Positions 1 through 8,638 of a stretch of 64,000 nucleotides of DNA are shown here, piece after piece. Where the stretch lies: NCBI RefSeq assembly GCF_031458395.1, contig NZ_JAVDYJ010000001.1, positions 2,542,001 through 2,606,000 of the forward strand. Direction: 5' to 3'. A program made the translations under genes and the position numbers. This DNA comes from Enteractinococcus fodinae (lineage in GTDB: Bacteria > Actinomycetota > Actinomycetes > Actinomycetales > Micrococcaceae). The notes beneath the pieces are model-generated. The model saw nothing but the letters and a program-made list of their open reading frames with translations. It searched no databases and was not told the DNA's origin. How positions within the stretch are numbered: position 1 is the first letter of the stretch; each line of letters starts with the position of its first letter.

Positions 1-177
1 ATGGGCGTGCTACGCGCCCAAGGAACAGTCGATGTCGGCAGATTGCGCACCACGGTAGAAGCGACCGGCAGGCTTGGTCGTCACATACCCGAATCAGCCC
101 AGTGGGATCGCGCGGTCACCGGTTTGGTTGATGACGGGCTGGCTGTGCTCAGCGAAGATGTTCTGACTCTGCCTTAG
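1..177 (+). CDS. mutY: C-terminal end of A/G-specific adenine glycosylase (partial)
   Basis: The frame is open from the window edge to a TAG stop, giving 58 visible residues; the real start lies upstream. The tail (RLRTTVEATGRL, then WDRAVTGLVDDGLAVL, ending LTLP) resembles the small winged C-terminal segment that closes actinobacterial MutY proteins, which remove adenine mispaired with 8-oxoguanine. The following acetyltransferase and clpC agree with the usual disA-mutY-acetyltransferase-clpC order in Micrococcaceae. The catalytic domain is not in the window, so the call rests on this short tail and on neighbourhood. Confidence 0.6.
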   Translation: MGVLRAQGTVDVGRLRTTVEATGRLGRHIPESAQWDRAVTGLVDDGLAVLSEDVLTLP

Positions 178-698
178 TCACCGAGTGGACGCTGCGCGAG
201 GTCCAGGATCATGCGGGTATTGCCCAGCGTGTTGGGTTTGACTCGAGCAAGATCTAGGAATTCTGCGACACCCTCGTCGGTGGATAGCAGCAGTTGGCTG
301 AAGACGTCTGGGTCCAGCACCGACTGGTCTTTCATGATTTCGAAACCATGGCGTTGGAAGAACGAGGTCTCAAAGGTCAGGCAGAAGACGTGTTGGACAC
401 CGAGGGCCTCGGCTTTATTGAGCAGGGCGTTCAAGACGAGCCCGCCGATACCGCGACCTTGGTGACCGTCGGCTGTTGCAAGGGTCCGGACCTCGGCTAG
501 ATGCTCCCACATCACGTGCAGGGCACCGAAACCAACGATCTCGCCCTCGTCGCTTTCTGCAACCATGAACTCCTGGACCGACTCGTAGTAGGCGACCTTG
601 TCTTTGTCGAGCAGTACACGTTCGCTCGCAAGCGGTTGCACCATTGAGCGAATGGTGGGGACGTCCTGGGTGCGGGCCGGGCGGATGTGAATTTCCAT
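174..698 (-). CDS. GNAT-family amino-acid N-acetyltransferase
   Basis: A 174-residue GNAT fold protein. The acetyl-CoA pyrophosphate loop QGRGIG is at residues 80-85, after the beta-4 strand RTLAT. It resembles the short ArgA-like amino-acid N-acetyltransferases of actinobacteria, which acetylate glutamate as the first step of arginine synthesis; the substrate is inferred from family and synteny. Its stop overlaps the mutY stop by four bases in convergent orientation. The ATG at 698 follows a TAATGT hexamer by seven bases and has no Shine-Dalgarno sequence, so translation is probably leaderless. Confidence 0.8.
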   Translation of the reverse strand: MEIHIRPARTQDVPTIRSMVQPLASERVLLDKDKVAYYESVQEFMVAESDEGEIVGFGALHVMWEHLAEVRTLATADGHQGRGIGGLVLNALLNKAEALGVQHVFCLTFETSFFQRHGFEIMKDQSVLDPDVFSQLLLSTDEGVAEFLDLARVKPNTLGNTRMILDLAQRPLGD

Positions 699-705
699 TA
701 TGCCA

Positions 706-711
706 ACATTA
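706..711 (-). promoter_or_regulatory. -10 hexamer TAATGT for leaderless acetyltransferase mRNA
   Basis: TAATGT on the minus strand, seven bases before the ATG at 698. That spacing places the transcription start at or next to the start codon. No convincing -35 box is seen. Confidence 0.55.
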
Positions 712-826
712 CTTGTTGTGACATTTCTCGGCTAATCTGAGGGCTGCGCTCCATTCTCGGCGGAAATACGCCATCTGCCAACACGCGCACGACGAGGCTA
801 GGCAAAGGGCTGGAAGTATCAGCACA

Positions 827-1339
827 ATGGTGACTATGAAAATTTTAACCGTATGCCTTGGAAATATTTGCCGCTCCCCCGCCGCCGAATCAGTGCTGAT
901 TCATGAATTCGAAAAAGCCGGGATCGACGCTGAAGTCGCATCGGCCGGCACCTCTGATTGGCACATCGGCACCGGAGCGCATCACCTGACCCAGAAAGTC
1001 GGCACCGAGCGCGGTTACGAATTCACGTCAGTGGCCGATCAAATCACCGCCGAGCATATCGAAGAAGCTGACCTTGTTCTGGCGATGGACGATTCGAATT
1101 TGAGCAACGTCTTGGATCTGGCCACCACCGAAGAACAACGAGCCAAGATCGTCCGCTTTGGCGCCTTCGCCTCCACAGTTGATGAAGAAGGCATCGCTAA
1201 TGTGCCAGATCCTTACGGTCACCCCGAAGAAGCCTATGTCTCAATGTACGACCAGATCGAAGATGCTGCCAAAGGTCTCGTTGAGGCGATCCGAAATGAC
1301 AGCCTGGACTCGGTATTGCAGCGCTACGGTGGCAAATGA
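827..1339 (+). CDS. Low-molecular-weight protein-tyrosine-phosphatase
   Basis: A 170-residue arsenate-reductase/LMW-PTP fold protein. The N-terminal P-loop CLGNICRS (C10 to R16) fits the C-x5-R catalytic signature, and the DPYG motif with the general acid D128 is near the C-terminus. It should dephosphorylate tyrosine on unknown partners in the cytoplasm. A start at 836 (MKIL) is equally possible; a GGAAG sequence lies upstream of 827. Its TGA stop overlaps the next gene as ATGA, so the two are translationally coupled and may act together. Confidence 0.88.
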   Translation: MVTMKILTVCLGNICRSPAAESVLIHEFEKAGIDAEVASAGTSDWHIGTGAHHLTQKVGTERGYEFTSVADQITAEHIEEADLVLAMDDSNLSNVLDLATTEEQRAKIVRFGAFASTVDEEGIANVPDPYGHPEEAYVSMYDQIEDAAKGLVEAIRNDSLDSVLQRYGGK

Positions 1340-2145
1340 GCCGAACCGGCACAACCTCAACCATCCGGCTAGCCGACGGGACCAAAGCTTTTCGCAAGGC
1401 GTTGACCAACGCACCAGCAGGATTCTTCCAATTCGAGGCCGCCGGTCTTGAGGCGTTAGGCCAGTTAGGCGCCAGGGTGCCGAAAGTCTACGAGGTCACC
1501 GACGACCACCTGGTCATCGAACTCATCTCAGCTGACACCAGCGTCGGGCGAGTCGAAGACCCAGAAGACGCATTTGGCCAGGAGCTGGCCCGCCTGCACC
1601 GTACAAGCCAAGAGCAAGCTGCTGCTGACCAGACTTTCGGTAGTCTGGCAGGTCTTTCGCACTGGTATCTGGGTGCAGCCGCCATCGACCTGCAACCGAC
1701 GACAACGCTGTATAAATCTTTAGTGACCAATAGGATTGTGCCGTTAACTGAACAGGCTGTCGAAGCGGGCCTCTTGGAGAGCACGGCGGTATCGATGGCC
1801 GAGGCAATCACCCCCGAACATTTGGGCCCAGAAGAACCGCCCACCGTCGTGCACGGTGATCTGTGGGCAGGCAACCGAATGGTGGACGCCGCAGGCACCA
1901 GTTGGCTGATCGACCCATCATGCCACTGGGGCCACCGCGAACAAGACATCGCGATGATGCACCTGTTTGGTGGCTTCGGTCCGGCCGTCATGACCGGCTA
2001 CACCGATGAGTTTCCGCTGGCCGACGGTTGGCAGCAGCGCATCCCGGTCTTCCAGCTTGTCCCGCTGTTGGTGCACGTGCTGTTATTTGGCGCAGGCTAT
2101 GCGGCATCGACGATGCGTGCGCTGAGCACTACCCTGGACACGTGA
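1336..2145 (+). CDS. Fructosamine-3-kinase family protein
   Basis: A 269-residue aminoglycoside-phosphotransferase-fold kinase. The catalytic loop HGDLWAGN (173-180) is followed by the metal-binding IDPSCHWGHREQDIAM segment (192-207) and LFGGF, the signature of the fructosamine/ketosamine-3-kinase family. Members phosphorylate sugar adducts on amines so that the glycation product falls apart; the exact substrate here is unknown. The start overlaps the phosphatase stop by four bases. Pairing of this kinase with a LMW-PTP suggests a shared role in protein or metabolite repair, but that is inference. Confidence 0.85.
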   Translation: MSRTGTTSTIRLADGTKAFRKALTNAPAGFFQFEAAGLEALGQLGARVPKVYEVTDDHLVIELISADTSVGRVEDPEDAFGQELARLHRTSQEQAAADQTFGSLAGLSHWYLGAAAIDLQPTTTLYKSLVTNRIVPLTEQAVEAGLLESTAVSMAEAITPEHLGPEEPPTVVHGDLWAGNRMVDAAGTSWLIDPSCHWGHREQDIAMMHLFGGFGPAVMTGYTDEFPLADGWQQRIPVFQLVPLLVHVLLFGAGYAASTMRALSTTLDT

Positions 2146-2176
2146 CGCCACACCAACACTGGAGAGGATAGTAGTC

Positions 2177-2599
2177 ATGTCAGCGACTCGACCCTACCGA
2201 CCAGGATTAGATCATGTTGCACGTCTGCTGATGTTCATTGGGCTTGCGAGTCTCTTGGCGGGCTTTCCGGTGTTCTCCCAGCATCAAACTTCTGGCGCCA
2301 TATGGTGGTTGGTCGCAGCGTTCTGTCTCTGGATTCTCGGGATTGTTGCGCAGCGGTTCAGTACGCCGGTCCCGTTGGAACAGATCCCTACACCACCTGG
2401 CTGGCACTGGATGTTCTTTTCGATAGTAGTGCTGCCAATGGTGGGCACCTGGGTCGACTGGCAAGGGCTGTGGATTGCGGTACCAATTATTTTTGGTGTG
2501 GTTATTGGCGGCTGGGCATCCTACCTTCCGGAACACCGACGCCAAGAGGTAGCCAAGCAATACCAGAGCAGAGACGAAAACGTCTCAACGGGCTGCTAA
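2177..2599 (+). CDS. Small integral membrane protein, unknown function
   Basis: A 140-residue protein with about four hydrophobic segments (roughly residues 15-32, 42-60, 75-92 and 97-112), a basic N-terminus and a charged C-terminal tail. I do not recognise a family. The ATG follows GGAGAGGATAGTAGTC, a usable ribosome binding site. It sits 31 bases after the kinase gene and is probably in the same transcript. Confidence 0.6.
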   Translation: MSATRPYRPGLDHVARLLMFIGLASLLAGFPVFSQHQTSGAIWWLVAAFCLWILGIVAQRFSTPVPLEQIPTPPGWHWMFFSIVVLPMVGTWVDWQGLWIAVPIIFGVVIGGWASYLPEHRRQEVAKQYQSRDENVSTGC

Positions 2600-2610
2600 T
2601 TTAAGCCGGG

Positions 2611-2616
2611 TATGAT
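2611..2616 (+). promoter_or_regulatory. -10 hexamer TATGAT before the alpha-hydroxy-acid oxidase
   Basis: TATGAT fits the TANNNT actinobacterial -10 consensus and lies 22 bases before the ATG at 2639, leaving a short leader with AGGATGG as a possible ribosome binding site. The -35 region is not obvious. Confidence 0.4.
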
Positions 2617-2638
2617 GGCGGCCAGGATGGTGAGCTAG

Positions 2639-3934
2639 ATGACAAACGAACTTCCCGCTGGCCGGCGATTACAGAATCTTATCTATCGGGCAGGTCTTTA
2701 CGGCCGCCGCCCGCACGTGCCGGTCAACAGTACTGCCCTGTACGATGCCGCGGCCAAGAAGATGTCACCCCGAGCCCGCGGCTACATCAACGGTTCAGCG
2801 GGCACCGAAGCCACTGCCGCAGCAAATCGTACCGCCTTTGATCGGTGGCAGCTGGTCCCCCGGATGGCCACCCCGGTGACCGTACGCGACACTTCGGTAA
2901 CGCTATTTGGCGAGCCCCTGGACTCGCCTTTTGTCCTGGCACCCATTGGTGTGGCCGAGATGGTGCACCAGCAAGCTGATCTTGCGACCGCCGAAGCGGC
3001 TGCCACCACTAGGACCCCGATGACGGTCTCGACCCAGGCTTCCGTGCCGATGGAGAAGATTGCCGCTAAATTAGCCGGCACACCGTGGTACTACCAGTTG
3101 TATTGGGGCAGCAGCGATGAGGTGGCCTTCAGCATGGTGCGGCGGGCTGAGGCCGCTGGCGCCTCCGCTATCGTCGTCACCCTCGATACGTTTATGCTGG
3201 GTTGGCGCACTCAAGATTTAGACAACGGCTTTTTACCCTTCGCCCACGGGATGGGCATCGGTCAATATACCTCAGATCCAGAGTTCGCCAAACTCGTGGA
3301 AGCTCGTCTACAAGCCACCTCCCCAAAGGAGAAGTCAAGTGATGAGGCTAGGCCGACGCTAGCTGCAGTGCGTGCACTGATGAACATGAGTAGGCGCTAT
3401 CCGGGTTCCCTGCGTCAAAATCTGAGGTCGCCTTATCCCAGGGCAGCTGTGGAGACGTTCCTGGAGATCTTTTCTCGTACGGATCTCGGGTGGACCGAAC
3501 TAGCCCGGCTGCGAGACACCACTGATCTTCCGATTATGATCAAAGGGATCCAACATGCCGATGATGCTCGGCAGGCTCAACGTCTCGGCTTTGATGCGCT
3601 GTGGATTTCGAATCATGGTGGACGGCAACTTGATGGGGCGATACCCTCGTTGGACGCCTTGGTCGACGTGCGCCAGACTGTTGGCGCAGAGATGCTGCTG
3701 ATCTTTGACAGCGGTGTCCGCACTGCCGCAGATGCCATTAAAGCGCTGGCGCTCGGCGCTTCAGCAGTGGCCATCGGTCGGCCGTATCTCTACGGGCTAG
3801 CCCTCCACGGGGCTGCTGGTGTGAGCAGTGTCCTGGATTACTTCGCCGCTGAGCTGGATATTAGTCTCGGGCTGATGGGGGTATCCGATATCGCCGATCT
3901 CGACGAACAGCATATCCGACCTGCTCGCAGTTGA
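2639..3934 (+). CDS. FMN-dependent alpha-hydroxy-acid oxidising protein (lactate 2-monooxygenase-like)
   Basis: A 431-residue TIM-barrel flavoprotein. The family active-site segment SNHGGRQLDG, with its catalytic His at about residue 325, is followed by DSGVRTAADAIKALALGA and AIGRPYLYGL, which bind the FMN phosphate. The protein has an extended middle loop (about residues 210-260) as in lactate 2-monooxygenase, longer than in lactate oxidase or glycolate oxidase. It would oxidise a 2-hydroxy acid such as lactate in the cytoplasm; substrate is inferred. It ends just before a strong hairpin that separates it from clpC. Confidence 0.85.
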   Translation: MTNELPAGRRLQNLIYRAGLYGRRPHVPVNSTALYDAAAKKMSPRARGYINGSAGTEATAAANRTAFDRWQLVPRMATPVTVRDTSVTLFGEPLDSPFVLAPIGVAEMVHQQADLATAEAAATTRTPMTVSTQASVPMEKIAAKLAGTPWYYQLYWGSSDEVAFSMVRRAEAAGASAIVVTLDTFMLGWRTQDLDNGFLPFAHGMGIGQYTSDPEFAKLVEARLQATSPKEKSSDEARPTLAAVRALMNMSRRYPGSLRQNLRSPYPRAAVETFLEIFSRTDLGWTELARLRDTTDLPIMIKGIQHADDARQAQRLGFDALWISNHGGRQLDGAIPSLDALVDVRQTVGAEMLLIFDSGVRTAADAIKALALGASAVAIGRPYLYGLALHGAAGVSSVLDYFAAELDISLGLMGVSDIADLDEQHIRPARS

Positions 3935-3995
3935 CGGTTCGATACCGGTGGAGAGACGTTCGCCGAAGTTGTTAGAAGGGCGCATAGCAACAAAA

Positions 3996-4027
3996 AATCG
4001 CCGGTACCCTTGCGGGTCCCGGCGATT
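3996..4027. terminator. Bidirectional terminator between oxidase gene and clpC
   Basis: The nine-base arms AATCGCCGG (3996-4004) and CCGGCGATT (4019-4027) pair perfectly, with an inner ACCC/GGGT pairing. A run of A before the left arm serves as a U-tract for clpC on the minus strand, and TTCTTTG follows the right arm for the plus strand. Confidence 0.85.
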
Positions 4028-4042
4028 CTTTGTTAGATCAGG

Positions 4043-6577
4043 TTAGCTGTCGCTGCCTGCTTCAATAGCTTCACGTTCTGGTGGAGCTTCAATCGATTCG
4101 GTTGGCTCAATGATCTCAAATTCCAACTCGTCATCTTTGCCGTCACCCGTTGCGGTGACTTTGATGTGCGAGTGGGCTGGGATCTCACCGTAGAGCAGCT
4201 TCTCGGACAGTTTGTCTTCCAGCAAGTCTTGCACTGTACGACGTAGCGGACGGGCGCCCATAGAGGGGTCGTAACCGCGGTTTGCCAGCAGGTACTTGGC
4301 TTGGTCGTTGAGTTCGATGCTCAGGTTCTGTTCGGTCAGACGATCCTGCAGGCTCTTGACGAACAGGTCGACAATTTCGACGATCTCGTCGCGAGATAGC
4401 TGTGGGAACACAATGACGTCATCAACACGGTTGAGGAACTCCGGACGGAAGTGCTGACGGAGCTCTTCCTGCACGGTGGCCTTCATCCGCTCGTAACCGG
4501 TCTGGGTGTCGGAGACCGACTGGAAACCGGTCTGAACACCGCGGGATATGTCCCGGGTACCAAGGTTGGTGGTCATGATGATCACGGTGTTCTTGAAGTC
4601 CACCACACGGCCCTGGGAGTCGGTCAGGCGACCTTCTTCCAGAATCTGCAACAGCGAGTTGAACAGGTCCGCGTGGGCCTTTTCAACTTCGTCAAACAAC
4701 ACGACGGAGAACGGACGACGACGAACGCGTTCGGTCAGCTGACCGCCTTCTTCGTAGCCAACGTAACCCGGAGGGGCACCGAAGAGTCGTGAGACTGTGT
4801 GCTTTTCTTGGAATTCTGACATGTCCAAGGTGATGAGTGCTTCTTCGTCACCGAAGAGGAACTCAGCCAGGGTCTTGGCCAGCTCAGTTTTACCAACACC
4901 CGTTGGGCCAGCAAAGATGAACGAACCGGTTGGACGGTTCGGATCCTTCAGCCCGGCACGGGTACGACGGATCGCACGCGATAAAGACTTGACTGCTTCG
5001 TCCTGGCCAATGACCCGGCGGTGCAGTTCGCCTTCCATGTTGCGCAGACGTTCGGCTTCGGTTTCGGACAACCGGAAGACCGGGATACCGGTGGACTTGG
5101 ACAGCACTTCGGCGATCATGTCCTCATCAACTTCGGCGATGCCGGTGGCTGCTTCTTCGCGCCATTCGCGTTCTTTAGTATTGCGCTCGTCTTGCAGCTG
5201 CTGTTCTTTGTCACGCAGCGAGGCGGCGCCTTCGAAGTCTTGGCCGTCAATGGCGGCTTCCTTCTCCTGGCGCACTTTCTCGATGCGAGCATCGTATTCT
5301 TTGATCTCCGGTGGGGTCGACATCCGTTGGATGCGCAACCGAGCGCCGGCCTCATCGATCAGGTCGACTGCCTTATCGGGCAGGAAGCGATCCGAGATGT
5401 AGCGGTCAGCCATCACGGCGGCTGAGTGCAGTGCATCATCGGTGATGGACACGCGGTGGTGGGTCTCGTAGCGGTCACGCAGACCGCGCAGAATCTCCAC
5501 GGTGTCTTCCACGGATGGTTCATCTACCTGGATGGGCTGGAAGCGACGTTCCAGGGCAGCATCTTTTTCGATGTGCTTGCGGTATTCGTCCAGCGTGGTG
5601 GCACCGATGGTCTGGAGTTCACCACGGGCCAGCATTGGCTTCAGGATGGAGGCGGCGTCGATAGCGCCTTCGGCGGCACCGGCCCCAACCAACGTGTGAA
5701 TTTCGTCGATGAACAGGATGATGTCGCCGCGGGTGCGGATTTCTTTGAGCACCTTTTTCAGGCGTTCTTCGAAGTCACCGCGGTAGCGGGACCCTGCAAC
5801 CAGCGATCCCAGGTCCAGGGTGTAGAGCTGTTTGTTCTTCAGGGTTTCTGGGACATCATCGCGCACGATGGCTTGTGCCAGCCCTTCGACAACAGCGGTT
5901 TTACCGACACCGGGTTCACCGATGAGGACCGGGTTGTTTTTGGTACGACGTGAGAGTACCTGCATGACACGTTCCATTTCATCGGAACGACCAATAACAG
6001 GATCAAGCTTCGATTCGCGAGCTGCTGCGGTGAGGTTGGTACCGAACTGGTCCAGGACAACTGAACCGGCCGGCTGGCCCTGGCTGGAACCACTCTGGGA
6101 CACGCCCGCTGGTTCTTTGCCTTCGCCTTCGCCCGAGCCTTGGTAGCCCGACAGCAACTGAATGACGGTCTGGCGGACGCGATTCAGATCAGCGCCAAGC
6201 TGTACCAGAACCTGAGCGGCTACGCCTTCGCCTTCACGGATCAGACCCAGCAGGATGTGCTCGGTGCCAATGTAGTTGTGGCCCAGCTGCAGTGCTTCAC
6301 GCAGCGAGAGTTCTAAAACTTTTTTGGCGCGCGGGGTAAATGGGATGTGGCCGGATGGGGCTTGCTGGCCCTGGCCAATAATTTCTCGTACCTGCTCGCG
6401 CACAGCACCCAATGAGACATCGAGAGACTGTAAGGCTTTGGCGGCAACGCCATCACCTTCGTGGATCAACCCGAGCAGGATGTGCTCGGTACCGATGTAC
6501 GAGTGGTTGAGCATGCGCGCTTCTTCCTGCGCAAGCACTACGACTCGTCGGGCCCGATCGGTGAATCTTTCAAACAT
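4043..6577 (-). CDS. clpC: ATP-dependent Clp protease ATP-binding subunit ClpC
   Basis: An 844-residue HSP100 unfoldase that feeds substrates to ClpP. Two N-domain repeats ([11 protein letters not shown] appears twice, about residues 28 and 104) precede AAA module 1 (Walker A GEPGVGKT about 220; Walker B LFIDEIH), a central UVR-type coiled segment (about 430-465) and AAA module 2 (GPTGVGKT about 555). The ATG at 6577 is preferred over the GTG at 6583 because AAGGAG lies seven bases upstream and family members begin [10 protein letters not shown]. The gene ends at a strong terminator. Its upstream region holds a palindrome and a DnaA box. Confidence 0.97.
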   Translation of the reverse strand: MFERFTDRARRVVVLAQEEARMLNHSYIGTEHILLGLIHEGDGVAAKALQSLDVSLGAVREQVREIIGQGQQAPSGHIPFTPRAKKVLELSLREALQLGHNYIGTEHILLGLIREGEGVAAQVLVQLGADLNRVRQTVIQLLSGYQGSGEGEGKEPAGVSQSGSSQGQPAGSVVLDQFGTNLTAAARESKLDPVIGRSDEMERVMQVLSRRTKNNPVLIGEPGVGKTAVVEGLAQAIVRDDVPETLKNKQLYTLDLGSLVAGSRYRGDFEERLKKVLKEIRTRGDIILFIDEIHTLVGAGAAEGAIDAASILKPMLARGELQTIGATTLDEYRKHIEKDAALERRFQPIQVDEPSVEDTVEILRGLRDRYETHHRVSITDDALHSAAVMADRYISDRFLPDKAVDLIDEAGARLRIQRMSTPPEIKEYDARIEKVRQEKEAAIDGQDFEGAASLRDKEQQLQDERNTKEREWREEAATGIAEVDEDMIAEVLSKSTGIPVFRLSETEAERLRNMEGELHRRVIGQDEAVKSLSRAIRRTRAGLKDPNRPTGSFIFAGPTGVGKTELAKTLAEFLFGDEEALITLDMSEFQEKHTVSRLFGAPPGYVGYEEGGQLTERVRRRPFSVVLFDEVEKAHADLFNSLLQILEEGRLTDSQGRVVDFKNTVIIMTTNLGTRDISRGVQTGFQSVSDTQTGYERMKATVQEELRQHFRPEFLNRVDDVIVFPQLSRDEIVEIVDLFVKSLQDRLTEQNLSIELNDQAKYLLANRGYDPSMGARPLRRTVQDLLEDKLSEKLLYGEIPAHSHIKVTATGDGKDDELEFEIIEPTESIEAPPEREAIEAGSDS

Positions 6578-6685
6578 GGGCACACTCCTTGCTGACTGTT
6601 GAATCTGATCGTACTGAGTTATATGAGGTATTGAGACTGCTGTTCACTGCTGGGCGAAGGGAATGTGCCATTATTTACCCTAAGC

Positions 6686-6702
6686 TGAGTCACCCTGACT
6701 CA
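6686..6702. promoter_or_regulatory. Perfect palindrome TGAGTCA-CCC-TGACTCA upstream of clpC
   Basis: Seven-base arms separated by CCC, about 110 bases upstream of the clpC ATG. No U-tract follows, so it looks like an operator rather than a terminator. It does not match the ClgR or HspR consensus as I know them. The binding protein is unknown. Confidence 0.45.
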
Positions 6703-6752
6703 TGGTAGGTTCGCACACACCGTTCCTATCCCACAAACGTAGTGGTTGAGGC

Positions 6753-6761
6753 TGTGGATAA
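6753..6761 (-). promoter_or_regulatory. Consensus DnaA box upstream of clpC
   Basis: TGTGGATAA on the plus strand is the exact reverse complement of the DnaA box TTATCCACA. It lies in the intergenic region between clpC and the small membrane protein gene. Confidence 0.4.
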
Positions 6762-6791
6762 CCAGAGTTGGTGCAGCGTTATTCCGAAGCG

Positions 6792-7001
6792 TTACAGCTT
6801 TTCGATCACAGCGTCATCGTCGCCGTCTCGTTCCGCGGCTTTCTTCTGCGCCCACAGTTGGGCTTCGCGTTCTTCGGCTTCACGGCGGGCGTCGCGCTCA
6901 CCGGAGTCACCCCGAAACAGCGAGCGCATGACTAACCAAAAGATAAAGAACAGCCCGATGGATGGGGCTAGTACTTCAAAGTAATCCATGAAAACGTCCA
7001 C
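6792..7001 (-). CDS. Small single-pass membrane protein downstream of lysS
   Basis: A 69-residue protein with one hydrophobic segment (about residues 10-28, VLAPSIGLFFIFWLVMRSL) and a highly charged C-terminal half rich in Glu, Arg and Lys that is probably helical or coiled coil. The GTG start at 7001 has AAGGAG five bases upstream, and that site overlaps the lysS stop codon, so the two genes are cotranscribed. Function unknown. Small proteins of this shape commonly sit beside lysS in Micrococcaceae, as far as I recall. Confidence 0.7.
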   Translation of the reverse strand: MDVFMDYFEVLAPSIGLFFIFWLVMRSLFRGDSGERDARREAEEREAQLWAQKKAAERDGDDDAVIEKL

Positions 7002-7010
7002 GGTGTCTCC

Positions 7011-8564
7011 TTACTCGTTGCCCTCTTCTGGTTTGAGCAGCGGGAACAGGATCGTTTCACGAATCCCGGTCCCGGTGAGTAACATGACCAGCCGGTCGAC
7101 ACCCATGCCCAGACCACCAGTTGGTGGGGCACCATATTCTAGAGCACGCAGGAAGTCGTGGTCTAGCTGCATGGCTTCTTCATCACCGGCAGCCGCGGCC
7201 TCGGATTGCGAGGTCAGACGCTCACGCTGGATGACCGGGTCGATGAGCTCGGAGAATGCGGTGCCAATTTCATAGCCGTCGATGATCAGATCCCAGGCTT
7301 CGACCATGCGCGGGTCTTGCCGGTGCGGGCGCGCCAGTGGTTGGGCGGCCTGCGGGTAGTGATACACGAAGGTCGGCTGCACCAGGTTGGGCTCGACGAG
7401 CTCGTCGAAGAGTTCCAGCGCTAGTTCTTGTGCGTCGTTGTGCTTGCTGGCATCAACGTCGATGTTTTGGGCTTTGGCGATCGCCAGTAGTTCTTCGGCG
7501 GTGGTATCCGGGGTGACTTCTTGGCCCACAGCTTCGGAAACGGCCGGGTAGAACTCGCGCCATTCCCACTCGGTGTCCAACACGATCGTGTTGCCTTCTG
7601 GGGTGGTGAGTTCTTGTTCGACGCCGGCGGCTTTGGCCGCGGCCAAGATGACCTCGCGGATCCTCTCGGCCATGCCGTACATATCCGAGTAGGCCTCGTA
7701 GGCTTCTAGCATCGTAAATTCTGGCGAGTGCGTGGAGTCGACACCTTCGTTGCGGAAGACCCGGCCGATTTCGAAAATCTTGTCAATCCCGCCGACGACG
7801 GCGCGCTTGAGGTACAGCTCGGTGGCGATACGCAGCGTCATCGTCTGGTCAAACGCGTTGAGGTGCGTCTCAAACGGGCGGGCCTGTGCCCCACCGTGAA
7901 TCAGCTGCAGGATCGGGGTTTCGACTTCGATGTACCCCTGGTCTTCCAGGGTGCGTCGGATCGCCCGAACCACACCGGCACGTTTGTGGACCATTTCGGC
8001 GGCTTCTTGGCGGACAATCAAGTCCGCGTAGCGCTGGCGGACCCGGGTTTCTTCGGCCAGGTCGGCGTGCAGCACCGGCAGTGGCCGTAGCGCTTTGGAG
8101 GCCATGGTCCAGGAGTCCGCCATGATGGACAGTTCACCGCGCTTGGAGGTGATGACCTCACCGGTGACCGAAATGTGGTCACCCAGATCGACCAGGTGCT
8201 TATACGAATCCAGCGAGTCGGCACCAACCCGAGCCTGGGACAGCATGACCTGCAGACGAGGATGCTCGCCGGCGGCACCGCCTTCTTGCAGGCTGGCAAA
8301 ACACAGCTTTCCGGTGTTGCGCTGGAATACGACGCGACCGGCCACCGAGACGATGTCACCGGTTTCAACCCCCGGTTCCAGATCGGGGTACTTTTCCCGG
8401 ATCTCGGCGAGCGTATGCGTGCGGTCTACCTCAACCGGGTAGGCGGCAACACCTGCGTCAAGCAGTTCCTGGCGTTTGGCCTGGCGAACTTTGCGTTGAT
8501 CGCGGGTGTTCTCGACGTCGTCGACGGTGGAGGGGCTGGTGTTTGAAGTGTTGGTCGTACTCAC
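7011..8564 (-). CDS. lysS: Lysyl-tRNA synthetase, class II
   Basis: A 517-residue enzyme that charges tRNA-Lys. An N-terminal OB-fold anticodon-binding domain (about residues 65-170) precedes the class II catalytic core: motif 2 KIFEIGRVFRNEG and motif 3 GLGMGVDRLVMLL close to the C-terminus. Length is normal for the family. The GTG start at 8564 sits seven bases after TAGACT with no ribosome binding site, so the mRNA is probably leaderless. The region around this start closely resembles that of panC 9.6 kb away. Confidence 0.96.
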   Translation of the reverse strand: MSTTNTSNTSPSTVDDVENTRDQRKVRQAKRQELLDAGVAAYPVEVDRTHTLAEIREKYPDLEPGVETGDIVSVAGRVVFQRNTGKLCFASLQEGGAAGEHPRLQVMLSQARVGADSLDSYKHLVDLGDHISVTGEVITSKRGELSIMADSWTMASKALRPLPVLHADLAEETRVRQRYADLIVRQEAAEMVHKRAGVVRAIRRTLEDQGYIEVETPILQLIHGGAQARPFETHLNAFDQTMTLRIATELYLKRAVVGGIDKIFEIGRVFRNEGVDSTHSPEFTMLEAYEAYSDMYGMAERIREVILAAAKAAGVEQELTTPEGNTIVLDTEWEWREFYPAVSEAVGQEVTPDTTAEELLAIAKAQNIDVDASKHNDAQELALELFDELVEPNLVQPTFVYHYPQAAQPLARPHRQDPRMVEAWDLIIDGYEIGTAFSELIDPVIQRERLTSQSEAAAAGDEEAMQLDHDFLRALEYGAPPTGGLGMGVDRLVMLLTGTGIRETILFPLLKPEEGNE

Positions 8565-8571
8565 GTCCCAT

Positions 8572-8577
8572 AGTCTA
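8572..8577 (-). promoter_or_regulatory. -10 hexamer TAGACT for leaderless lysS mRNA
   Basis: TAGACT on the minus strand, seven bases before the GTG start. An identical hexamer with identical spacing precedes panC. Confidence 0.6.
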
Positions 8578-8638
8578 GCCCGGTGCGGCCGCTCATACCG
8601 GCGTTATGTCCGGTTTGGGCGGATTAATCGCCCCTGGC

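Noticed and set aside
6640-6665. A ClgR-type site (TTCGCCCAGCAGTGAA on the minus strand) before clpC
   Set aside because: It matches only one half of the consensus, so the evidence is too weak.
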